NCBI GenBank assembly: GCA_000727475.1
Contig: KL647292.1
Span: 4,755,162-4,819,161, forward strand
Origin: Sarcocystis neurona
Lineage: Eukaryota > Apicomplexa > Conoidasida > Eucoccidiorida > Sarcocystidae
Length of the DNA: 64,000 bases
Direction: 5' to 3'
The notes under the pieces are model-generated. The model was not told the DNA's origin, ran no database searches, and worked only from the letters and a program-made list of their open reading frames with translations. Below, piece after piece: positions 38,100 through 48,599 of the stretch. The translations under genes were made by a program, and so were the position numbers. The first letter of the stretch is position 1, and each line of letters begins with the position of its first letter.

Positions 38100-39145
38100 T
38101 ACGAGGTCGACGTCGTCCTTGACTTCCTCTCTTTTTCGTCTTCCCTTGTGTTTGTCTTGCTGCTCCCCATCCTCCTTCGTTTCGTCCCGCCATTTGACGG
38201 TCTGCTGCTTATGCTGTGGATTGGTGCTGACGGCGCTGCTCTTCTGGGGGTTCTTTGCTACTGCAGCTACGGCTGCGGCACTGCTCCTGCTGTTCTCCTG
38301 CTACGAGTCCTGCCTTTGTTGCTCAGGAGGCTCTGCTTCCGGCAGCTGCTGCTACTGCTTCACGCGTGCTTCGGCGGTTTCGTATGCTTTGGTGTTGCTG
38401 CTGCTGTGTGCGCTGCGCTGCTGCTGCTCCTTGCACCGCGATGCTGATGTTTCTGTTCCTCGTTTAGCTCTTCTGCTGGTGCTTCTCCTTGCGCGCAGCT
38501 GCAGCTGGTGGTATTTCTTTTGCGTCTGCCGGTTGATTCGTGCTGCAACGGCTTTGTTCGTTTTGCTGCTGCTATGTAGCTCGCGCCCACGTTTGGTCTG
38601 GTGTCGCTGTTGGTGCTGTTGTTTGCATGCTGGTGGTGCTGCTCCTTTGTTTGTCTTCACTTTTGCTTTCCTGGCGGCAGCTGCTATTTGCTGCTGACTT
38701 GGAGGAGCGGCAGTACGCCGCGGATTTCGAGCGCTTCACAGGAAGGCGGTTCATTCCTCCTCGTGCTGACTGGGGAGGCTACGCGTACTACGCTGCTGCG
38801 GAAGATGAAGAGGAGGAAGATACACTCGGAGAAGAAGAAGAACAAGAAGGAAAGGAATACTGCACGCGAAGACAAAGGGGCGGTGATGACATCAACAGAA
38901 GAAGGGGAAGAAGGGGAAGTGATGATGCAGCCGAAATACGAGAAAGTGCATGGCGAGAAGCCTTTGAAACGTACGTGCAGGAGCAGAGGCGGCGAGAACA
39001 AGAAGAACAAAAGGCGATACAGATTGGAAAGCAGCTTGGCAAAGCTAAAAGTAAGGAAGACGAACAGAGGTGGAAGTCCACGCACGTTTGTCAGATATGG
39101 AGATGGGTACACACGATAACTACATGTATGTGCGTATGTATTTAA
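38100..39145 (+). CDS. Multi-pass membrane protein with acidic/coiled tail (two recognised exons)
   Basis: The first piece, about 38100-38440, opens after GTGACTAG with YEVDVVLDFLSFSSS. It is strongly hydrophobic, about four membrane segments (for example VFVLLLPILLRFVPPF and AAAVCAALLLLLAPR). The second piece starts about 38580 after a pyrimidine-rich acceptor ending CTATGTAG. It has one more membrane segment (AVGAVVCMLVVLLLCLSSLL), then ERQYAADFERFTGRRF, an acidic run, and a charged helix (WREAFETYVQEQRRREQEEQ). Likely donors near its end are GAGATGG|GTACAC or CAGAG|GTGGAA; otherwise the frame stops at 39143-39145. The join between the pieces and the true start are unresolved. A membrane location is well supported; the function is unknown. 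Confidence 0.5.
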
Positions 39146-40541
39146 ATTTGTAAATGTGTGTGCATACCAGAATCGCTTACCAGGAAAAACACCAGTGCAC
39201 ATGAGCATGTGCTGGTAAAGTTTAATGGATAGATGAAGTCTGAAGTAGAAGTGTGCAACCAATTCCTTCTTCCGTTGCATCTCCTCCTCATGTTGTCGTT
39301 TTTGTACTGGCAACAGCACGAGCTACAGAGTCGATTAGCAAACGGTGCGTACGTGTATATACACACATCCTCACGTACCGAGACACGTACGTCTACTGGA
39401 AGGGAAGCCAACCGCTTACACTCGGTAATGCAAAAGAAACTCCGAAGTAAACGCTAGGGCGCGTGTTTCCACGAGGCGGTGCTAACAGGAGCTCAAACGA
39501 GAAACAAGGAGACTGACCCTCGGAGGACGTATCCTTTCCAATTCTTCTTCTGTGTTGTCTACACGTGTACCGTCTGCTGCAGATGATCCACGTAGACAGA
39601 GGTAGACTTGTAGGCTGTAACTATACAAAAATCTCCGTTGATGGCTGCACGCGTGTTGCACGTGCGTGCCTGTGTACCCCAGCGGGTACACCGGTGCTTG
39701 TATGCGTACACCAGTGCACCTTTCCTTAGTAGATTCTACGTATCCAAGTTATGAACACGCAATTAGCCACAAATATTTGTGCGGCTTCGACTATAGGCAT
39801 GTAGGAAGGTGTGTGGATAGATAGTGAGAGAGATGTATACGTATAGGACACAAATCCTTTGGAATCGTACGCCGCTCCCTCCCCCGCCGACTCTCTCTCT
39901 CTGTCTCTCGCTACGTACGTGACACTTTCATCTAGAATGTTGCCTCGGAAGACGTAAGCGACATCTGTAATGCTGCGTAACAGGCAAATCGTTGAGAATC
40001 TAGTGAGCTCCTTCACTCTGTGGAGAGGGACTTTTCTGACGACGGAAGTGAAAAAAGAAGCAACAAGACAGGAAAGAGAAACAGAAGCGAGCGAAGAGTG
40101 CGGGGCGTGCAGGAGCCTGCAGGCATACGAAAGTTTGTGTGGCCGTGACATGCCAGCACAGGCAGCAGGAGGGGGTTGTGAGACTTACTGCGCAGTACGA
40201 GTTGTGTATAGATGACCGAAAGGGAGCTTCTCTCCATTCACACATACACAGACACGTGCGTTTGTACACCTGTGTATGTATAGATGTGTGAGGAGGTCTA
40301 CGCATCTCCTGTGTATGCACTACACGTACGGAAAAGTGCCGAGAGAAAGTGTGTATATATATATATGTATATATATATATATGCAAAAAAGTTTTGGCTG
40401 CATACCTCACGTGTGTGTTAACGTTTTTTCGTGTACCTTTGCCCAAAACTATGCACACCTGTATAAATACATGTTTGTGTACATCAAGTGGAAATAGCGC
40501 ACGCATTATATATATATGTATGTATGCATATATATATATAG

Positions 40542-40574
<33 letters not shown>

Positions 40575-41191
40575 TGTGCCCGCGCTCGTTGAAGTAGGTG
40601 CGTGCCGCCGTGTCTCCTTGTTCTGCAACAGGCGGAACGTGCCCTTTCATGTCTCTCCGCGACTGCCGGAGGGTCGTCTCACCACGCACATACACATGTG
40701 TAAAAGATGTATGAATACGTATACGTGTATGTATATATGCATATCCATATATGTATAGTCACAGTTATCTTGTATGTATCTACATATACACGCGTACACT
40801 AAACAGAGTATGTACTTATGCATACGTATTTATAGATGTGTGTTCAACTATGTATGGACTAATCCGAGAGTACTTGTTATTGTATGTCTCACACGTATGT
40901 ATATATATATATATATATGTGTACGTGTTTATATTACACATGTGTATATGTGTGTATATATATACGGATTAATCCGAGAGTACTTGTTGTTGTATGTCTC
41001 ACACATATGTATATGTATATATATATATATGTGAGCGTGTTTATATTACACATGTGTATATGTGTGTGTGTATATCTATGTATGGCGCCATACATTTGTA
41101 ATGTATAGCAGCAGTTCACGCGCGCGCATCTTGTGTAAGAGGAGGATGACGTGTAGGGGGGGATATATATTTTCTGCGCCTTCCTACACAG
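39146..41191. other. Microsatellite-rich interval with possible small exons
   Basis: Dense (TA)n lies at 40355-40383 and 40507-40575, with the 112-bp duplication at 40855-41078. Short stretches have exon-like borders: 39313-39340 after a pyrimidine-rich CAACAG acceptor, 39581-39599, and 40633 onward after TTCTGCAACAG. These could be last exons of the preceding gene or first exons of the next. I could not link them by phase. Confidence 0.35.
40855..41078. repeat. ~112-bp tandem duplication (two copies)
   Basis: AATCCGAGAGTACTTGTT, then TGTATGTCTCACAC, a TA run and TTTATATTACACATGTG occur at 40861 onward and again at 40971 onward. The offset is 110-112 because the TA run differs in length. The copies are nearly identical, so the duplication is probably recent. 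Confidence 0.85.
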
Positions 41192-43440
41192 ATTTAGAAT
41201 TCTCGGTGCTTCTCTGTGAGTACGTTGATAGGTCCTTGTGCACGTCCATTGGTATGGGCGTGGACGTATATCTGTGTTTCTGTCTGCCCGGACAGGTGAG
41301 CGCGGTCCTGTACGTAGTTTTCTGTTCTGGCTCACCGGGCAGTGAGTAAGCTCCCGTCTGATAAACCTGTCCAGGCGTTGTAAGATTGTCTATGTCTCCA
41401 TATATGTGTATATATCCGTATATGTATGTCTGTCTCGGTCTTTGTCTCTCCCCCTTTCTGTGTCGCTGTCTATCTATCTACCTATATATAGATATATATA
41501 TATATATATAGCTGCGTGCGCTGCTGAGGCCTCGCAGCGTGCGTAGGGACTCGGACACGCAGGAAAAAACGGAAAAGTTCTCTGGAGACACGTGTATGGA
41601 CGGGTACACGCTGGCCCACGCGGAATTAAGTGGCCGCCGCTTGCAAAACGAGGATCGCGTCGCACTTGTTGCACAGGGTACAAAGGACGAGTAGACAGAA
41701 TTAAACCGTCAGTTCCCCGCGCGCACGTATGTATACTAGCTGCGTGTTCACTTAACTGCGCATGCGTACGTACACATATATATATGTATATATGTGCATG
41801 CATATATGCATGTACATATTTATGCATGTGTGCAGGTGTGGATCAGGGCGCATACCAGGCATACATACACACACGCTTGCCGGTATGTCGTGCACACGTC
41901 TACGTAAAATACAGCTGGTAGTCTCTCTCTCTGTGTGGAAGTGTGTAGGATAAACGCGTATATGTATACATAGACGTGTATGCCAACAAACGTGAGAACA
42001 GGAGTTTCTGTGATTCAACCTTGAAATAACACCAGTAGTAGCAAAGGCAAGAAAGTCTGTGAAACGATCCTGCGAAAGACTGAGCAGCTCTCTACGTGTC
42101 TCCCTCCGAAAATATATATATATATACATATATCTAAACACGTACACGTGTATGTATATATATATATATATGTATATGTACAATATAAAAGCAGACTTAT
42201 GTATGTGTATAAATATATATATATATATATATATGTACATATACGTCCGTGTGTGTGAACGTCAGCTTGCATACGTGTATATATATGTATGTATATCTGC
42301 ATACATATACAGGTTGACGTCTTCCCGCAGAGACCAGTGTGGTTGTGTGCCTACAGGACATGAGGAAACGCGACTTGTAAAGCTTTGCGAAGTATTAGAA
42401 GGTAATCTCCCGTCCGTCTTCGAAGACGTGCCATTTCCAGCGTAAGCGAAAGTTGTTTCGTGCGTCTAGGTCCGCCTTGCCGCCTCTCTCTATATACGCG
42501 TATACAGAGGGAGATAGCTGCTGCTCTTCTCGACACATGCGCACACATCTGGAGAACGCAGTGTGTGCTGTGCGTCTCGATATCTCTACATGTATATTAT
42601 ATTCAGGAGCGTACGCCTGCCTTACTTCAGCTCCTGTGTACACCCACCTCGAATTCTGCGTACGCACAGACGCATACCCGGCCGCCGTGCTTCTTCGAGC
42701 TAATGCGCGAGGACGACTGGCCTATGTGTCTACCCTTCTTGATCGTATGCAGGCTTGCCAGACGGGGGGTCCATGCACTGCGAAGTCAGGCACGCATGCT
42801 TCCGCTTTCCGACCGAAGAGAAATTGCCTGTCTCCTTGCTCAGCTGTGTATGTGTGTGTATAAATACTTTGACCCTGCCAACAAGGATACAGAAAGGAAC
42901 ACGTAAGGGTATTGGCGAAGAGATTTTCCCACGACTTCCACGCCTTTACGTGGACACATCTAGTAGCCGTCTGGTTGCCTTCTCCACGTGTACACAGATA
43001 TATACTCACTCCCGTCTCCATGTGGCTATGGGTGCCTGCAGTACCAGAGGGGTGTGTGCGAGTGCATTGAAAGATACACAGCTGCATGCACACACACACC
43101 TACCGCATAGCGAACACGTGGACGTCGTGCTGCCGCTAGTAGTGGTGCGAATATTGCTGCTGGTGGTCGTCCTTTCGCTATTGCTGTGTTGTCGAAAGAC
43201 TGACGTGTTGCCCCGTGTGTGTCTAGAGACGTGTGCACCGTACGGAGAAAGCCCAGAGGAGTCTGCAGCATGCTTCTTTCTCTTATACAACTATGGACGT
43301 GTCTGTCTGTACGTATTCGTCAAAACGTTGGGATCGCCTGTTTTGATAGTTTGCAGCAAGAACTTCTTTTCCGCAGCACGCCCTGCCGGCGAAGAGATAC
43401 ACAGAAAGGTTGTATGAAGACAGACAGGTGCTAGAACGTG
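41192..43440 (+). CDS. Intron-rich gene of unknown function (partial model)
   Basis: Four exons share one continuous phase with GT-AG borders. 41192-41295 codes LEFSVLLCEYVDRSLC to CLPGQ. 41512-41677 codes LRALLRPRSVRRDSD to NEDRVALVAQ. 42357-42401 codes HEETRLVKLCEVLE. 42607 to about 42750 codes AYACLTSAPVYTHLEF to YVSTLLDRMQ. Likely later exons are about 43228-43305 (TCAPYGESPEESAACFFLLY) and 43377-43440 (HALPAKRYTERLYEDRQ). Helical, Leu-rich pieces such as the last two suggest an alpha-solenoid or TPR-like protein, but I cannot name a family. The 5' end and the region between 42750 and 43228 are unresolved, since all three frames are open there. The gene may continue past 43.9 kb. Confidence 0.5.
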
Positions 43441-45803
43441 CGTACGCTGTTCCTCTAGAGAGCGGAACGTGGACATGTGCGCGTACGAAATCCGCACGTA
43501 TGTATCTGCCACCTGCAAGTCCACGCCTGTGTTTTCTTCTTTTACTCTTCGGTGCAGGGCCACACCAGATCCCCAGCTGTGACTGTGAACGCCTGATGTG
43601 GAGAGACGCGACGTATCCACTTGTACATACATGGAGAATCTGCCTGTGAATCAACATATGTGTAGGTGTGCTGCCTCTCTGTGTCTGTATACGCACCTAC
43701 GCAGACCTAAACGTAAACACGGATTCATGTGTACAGGAATAGAGCAGGCTTGCAGACGTGCGCGTATGGATCGCGTAGACCAGCGGTATATGTACACACG
43801 TACCTGGCTCTTCACGAGAATGCACCGGTCGGTGGAACTATCTGTCTGTCTACGTGTAGGTATATTCGTAGGTGTGTCTATTCACAGGTATATTTTTGTA
43901 CGCGCAAGGTCTGTGCCTTTCAAGAGATCTGTTTTTGTTCGCGTCTGTGTGGCTCGCTCGTCTCGACATTGAGCTGCGTTTTAAAGGTCTTCTACCTACG
44001 TGAACGAACGATTTCTTACAAGCGCTTGTAAGTACCCCCACCTGTCTGCAGTTTCGTATTTCAGTTACATATGGACGTCGACGTGTGTGTGTATAAGTAT
44101 TTACGAATAAAATTATATACGGACACTCAAATCAATGTATTGGTCTGTTCAGGGGGAGACACGTGTACATCTTTGGAGTAACTGGAAGCACAGATTCATA
44201 TGTACGTATATACGGATGTAGTTCTTCGCGCACTTTATACAAACATTTGTGTATGTATCACATTCGTAGACACGTCTCTCTCCATCTCTATATATAATTA
44301 TGTACGTGTTTGCCAAGTGTATCTGTGTATTCATCTGTATGTAGACCGACGACCAACCTTGTAGCAATCTGGAGGAAAGAGACACATACGTGTCGTCGTT
44401 TTTAAAAGCGAATAGGACGTTGGGGGGTGTTGCTGCGCTTCACTGCTACTACATCTAGGCATTCCATGATGCTGACGAGAATTCAAAAGTTCCCTTTTTA
44501 TCCACTTTTCTGTGTTTCCTCCCTCCTACATGTAGACGCTGCTTTTCGTATGCATATATGTCAGGACGCCTGCGTGAGTGTGTCTGTGTGTGTGTATCGT
44601 CTCACATATATGTTTACACTTTTAAGTCACGCTTTAGCGTAGGTACGTACAAGGTCTTCAGAGACCGTTCCTCTGTACGTGTTCTTGAAGCTCACAAGCA
44701 AAACTTCCTGTCGACTGTGCTGGCGACTCGTTTTTCGCAGGAGAAAGAAGCACCCGAAGAAGCGCACAGTGCCCTTCAGTCGCCTTCGTCAGTATGGAGA
44801 AATGATTGAAAATATCACCAACTGCCCGTTCCTACAAGTGGTGCGCAGCCGTGCAATGCAAGAGGTCACACACAAACGTAGATCACTTTACATATATATA
44901 TATATATATATATGCGTAGATAGGTTGGTTTACGTGTGTGACAGCCCATATATGGAAACATACGCAGACACATATCTGTACATATATATATAGATATAGA
45001 TATAGATATATATATGTATATATATGTAAATACGTGTATGCGTATATATGTAAGTACAGGAAGAAAGACAAACATATATATATATATATATGTATGCGTG
45101 TAGATATGTTCAACATGTAAGTGTACCTGTTCATCAGCAAGTGTATCACCAAATGCCCCTTTGGACCACGTGTACTTCGCAGGACAATACAGGAAGTGAA
45201 ACGCATCTCCGTTTACAGAGAGATTGCTACCTTTATGTGGTTTGGCGTACCTATGTGCATATCGACACGTCTTGTCCAAAACTCCTTGCACATCCTTGTT
45301 CACACGTCTACATGCAGATTTGCATGCGGCGGGGAAAGGCAATTGATAACTCTATTCTGACGTATATGCAGACATGAATCCTTGCTTAAGCGGATGCCTT
45401 GGTGCATGTCGTGGGTTTTGTGCACCACATGTGTAAAGCGGTACAAAATATTCGCTTGACAATTACCTTTGTAGCCTGTCGCATACGCTGGGCAACATTT
45501 TGCAAGGAGACGTATGTACAGGCGAGAAAAGCATGCAGCGTCTGCTGTACATGTGTACCTACGCATTGACATATATAAATATTTAACTTTTTATACATGG
45601 ATACGCATGTGTACATATCTGTGTATGACGATGACACATGCGGCCGCTTCGTGGGCATTAAGAAGAAGGGAGGAAAGAGCCAGCCCGTACGTAGGCGAAA
45701 CCACATCAATCTGGCAGTTCCTCTCTAAGTGAAGGTGGCTCTGACTTCTCCCGTTTTTGTGCACTAAGCAGAGGCCTAGTAGAGAAAGAGTGGGAACGTG
45801 TGG

Positions 45804-45837
<34 letters not shown>

Positions 45838-47380
45838 CTGTATGTATGTATGTATGTCTGTCTGTATGTATGTATCTGTGTATATATATGTGTGTGTGCG
45901 TGTGTGTCTGAGCTGCACATGCGTCCACTCATATCCACACATCATAAAAGACCGCGAGTCACTGACGGCTGTAACGCAGATGTGCCCCGGATAGACGTGT
46001 GTTTGCACATTAGCGTACATTATCTGTTCGCCGATGTGTAAAAGCCAGGTAGCTCTGCGGCACGTGTAGAGCAATACCTACTATGTGTGTGTCTGCACGC
46101 GTAGGCATCAGCGGAAGGGGAAGACAGGGAGCAAACCTAAATAGCGCCAGCGCTGTACAGATAGACATACGCCTCAGCACAACAACGATACAAGGGAAGG
46201 GAAAAAAGCAAACACTGTTATACTCCCTCTTCTGTTGTCTCTTTCTACGTGTCGCGATAAGTTCACTTGTATCGGCAGGGAAGTCCTCCTGTGTACAGTG
46301 TCAGTCTACCGTCAGCCCCGCGTGTAAGCTTCAGCTGTGAAGCAGCGACGGTTCACAAGAAAAGCAGCAGACACTCTTGTCGTTGGCACCTGTGGTTTTC
46401 TTCCGTAGTTTTACTTTCGACGAGGCGCCTCACCCCCTTTTCTGCTTCTTCTTTTGCGCACCATTCCTCAGCACGGTGCAGAGAAGTTCAAAGCCTCCAC
46501 ACGTTTCTCTTCGTCTGTCCCCTTTTATCTTCTTCCTTGCCTCTCCTCGTTGCCACCTGAGCGTGGGCGCCGTTGACTAGCAAGACATACGTACCACAAA
46601 AGTTCAAGCAGTCTATTTGATATGTACACACACGAGAAGAGATCCACCAACACGGATAAGAAGACGTCAGTATACTTTCACATGTATGCAGTTGTGGGTC
46701 GGGTGTCTCTCCGATATGCCTCCTCCTTCGGCATACGTTACCGCTGCTTGAAGAAGAAAGTGCTCCTTCTGCTTATCCGTACCCACTACACACGTACATA
46801 CCTAACTCTTCTTTGCACTAAAGGGCGCCGTAATTCACCTCTGCTTCTGTTGCATAAGCGTACGAGTATATATGTATATATATATAAATACATGTGCAGA
46901 GACGCAGCGGTAAAATCGTGTACGTATACATATAGGTAGATGTAAAGAAGGAGGAGATGTATTCGTAAGTTTCTTTGTCTAGGAACATCTACACACTCTC
47001 TGTAACCGGAAGCACGCGGCAAGCATCCGTGTTCCGTCTTTGTCTGTATCATATGCATGTGGGTATATATATATATATATATAGATGTCCGTTTGTATAA
47101 TCTCTGTGTGCCTCTGAGTACAAAGGACTACCTCGTTATCTGTATGTGAATAGGTGTGTGCTACATGCGTATATGTATATAGATATGTATTTCTGCATAA
47201 TGACGCAGGTATATTCTTCCCCCGCTTCCCTACAAGCACCCATATACATATATACATATATATGGTTGGCACGCTTACAAATAAATGTATGTGAGTAGTT
47301 CTGTTATTTCTGCACAAGCTGTTGTCGAGTGTTACTTTATTAGCTGCTCTTCCTCATCCTCGTCGTAGGAACGCATGCAG
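43441..47380. other. Mixed interval: possible further exons and long microsatellites
   Basis: Possible plus-strand exons are 43935-44003 (DLFLFASVWLARLDIELRF) and about 44742-44865 (RRKKHPKKRTVPFSRLRQYG). A competing minus-strand piece at about 45330-45136 ends in ...CPAKYTWSKGAFGDTLADEQ before a GTACAC donor. The strand could not be settled. Microsatellites: (TA)n at 44890-44913 and 44990-45095, GTAT/GTCT tetranucleotides at 45810-45880, and TA runs near 47065-47083. Confidence 0.3.
45805..45885. repeat. (TG)n followed by GTAT/GTCT tetranucleotide repeat
   Basis: A (GT)n run passes into alternating TATG/TCTG tetranucleotides, then back to TG. It is a compound microsatellite without coding support. 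Confidence 0.9.
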
Positions 47381-47694
47381 GGGAAGACAACTGGTGCGGT
47401 GGTGGTCTGTATATGTGGCTCCAACGCGTGCGTCAGGATATGCAGCAGGCCTTATCCGAAGGGTGGCGCTACACTCGAGCCCACGCTGCCGAAGTGAAGC
47501 ACGTGCCTGTTCCTGTTGGAATTCCTCCCGATAAATACTCCGTCACAAAAGAGAAGTTACAAAAAGCATCGGAAAAATTGCATGTCCCGATGGCTGAAGA
47601 AGATGCTGCTGCTCTTGCTGTCGTCCGTCCTCAGCGCGTGGAACGCGTACAGGAGCCGGAAAAACTTCTAGGAGGGGGCCGCTACGCTGTCTGA
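47381..47694 (+). CDS. Terminal exon of an unknown protein
   Basis: Acceptor GCATGCAG; two bases complete a split codon, then 103 codons run to a TGA at 47692-47694. The product starts EDNWCGGGLYMWLQRVRQDM. It continues with a basic/helical part and VPVPVGIPPDKYSVTKEKL, and ends EPEKLLGGGRYAV. Length, balanced composition and lack of triplet repeats make chance unlikely. Upstream exons should lie before 47.37 kb but could not be placed. No family is recognised. Confidence 0.5.
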
Positions 47695-48559
47695 AAATAC
47701 ACGTGTATTTACGTATATATATATATATACACATATATACGTATGTTTCAGTGTGTCTGGATAACAGCCTCAAGTGTCTATGTTCTACATATATATCTAG
47801 GTACACGTACGATCGCATACGTGTGGTATAACATGCCGACAGGTGTGTCTAGCTGTTACGGCGTTTCACATCCGCCCTCTCCCTAGGTATGTGTGTATAC
47901 ACACATGTCGCATACATACATGTACATGCACACGTACTCCTAGCCAGCGCTTCGAATCCCGTGACTAATCCACTTCTTTCTTACTGTTGCCTCAAAAATA
48001 CCGGATGGCGTTATGCTAATCAGCAGCGTTCAGTACGCATTTCGATTCAACGTGGGTAGTCGCTACGCTGCTGGTATTGGAAAATGCTACCGATAACCGA
48101 AACATTTGAAGGTGCTTTCCGTCAGCAGACGTGTGCATTCTGCACACGTGTAGAATGCGGAATTATGTCGCTGTTGTGTATGTACGTATATACACACGGC
48201 AATATTAGTTATCGTGTCTCTCTCTCTGTAGGCTAGTTAATCGAGTGTAGCACCTCTACTACGTTTCCAGTACATCTCGCTTCGATTTGTCCGCGTACGT
48301 ACATATTTTGTATACACATGGATACATACGCACATGCATACAGCAGCCATGTACAGCATATTTCGCGTGCACATATATCATCTCATCTAGAGGTGTGTAT
48401 GTACACATTCGAAGAAGTGACTTCCTCTGAGTGAATACCTACACCACGTGCATATAAATCTGGATACGTGGACCAGATCTAGACAACGCAAGACATGCAC
48501 CTGTAGGTAAAGCTTTAATTGCTTTAAAAAATTACCATACGATGTCTACACTTGGTGTA
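47695..48559. other. Non-coding interval with TA/CA microsatellites
   Basis: TA runs lie at about 47712-47745 and CA/TA runs at 47895-47935. Nothing else is supported. It separates the convergent genes ending near 47694 (+) and 48600 (-). Confidence 0.55.
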
Positions 48560-48599
48560 CCTCTAACCTGTAGAACTGGAGTTGCTCCCCTTTCTGAAT

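Noticed and set aside
37945..38697. 250-codon Cys/Leu-rich plus-strand frame
   Set aside because: It is a shadow of the overlapping frame that has better membrane-segment composition and an acceptor at 38100. Its Cys runs come from reading CTG repeats out of frame.
47945..47975. tRNA 3' half suggested by TTCGAATCC (also near 63044)
   Set aside because: The flanking bases do not form a T-arm stem and no acceptor stem, D-arm or anticodon arm could be folded nearby.
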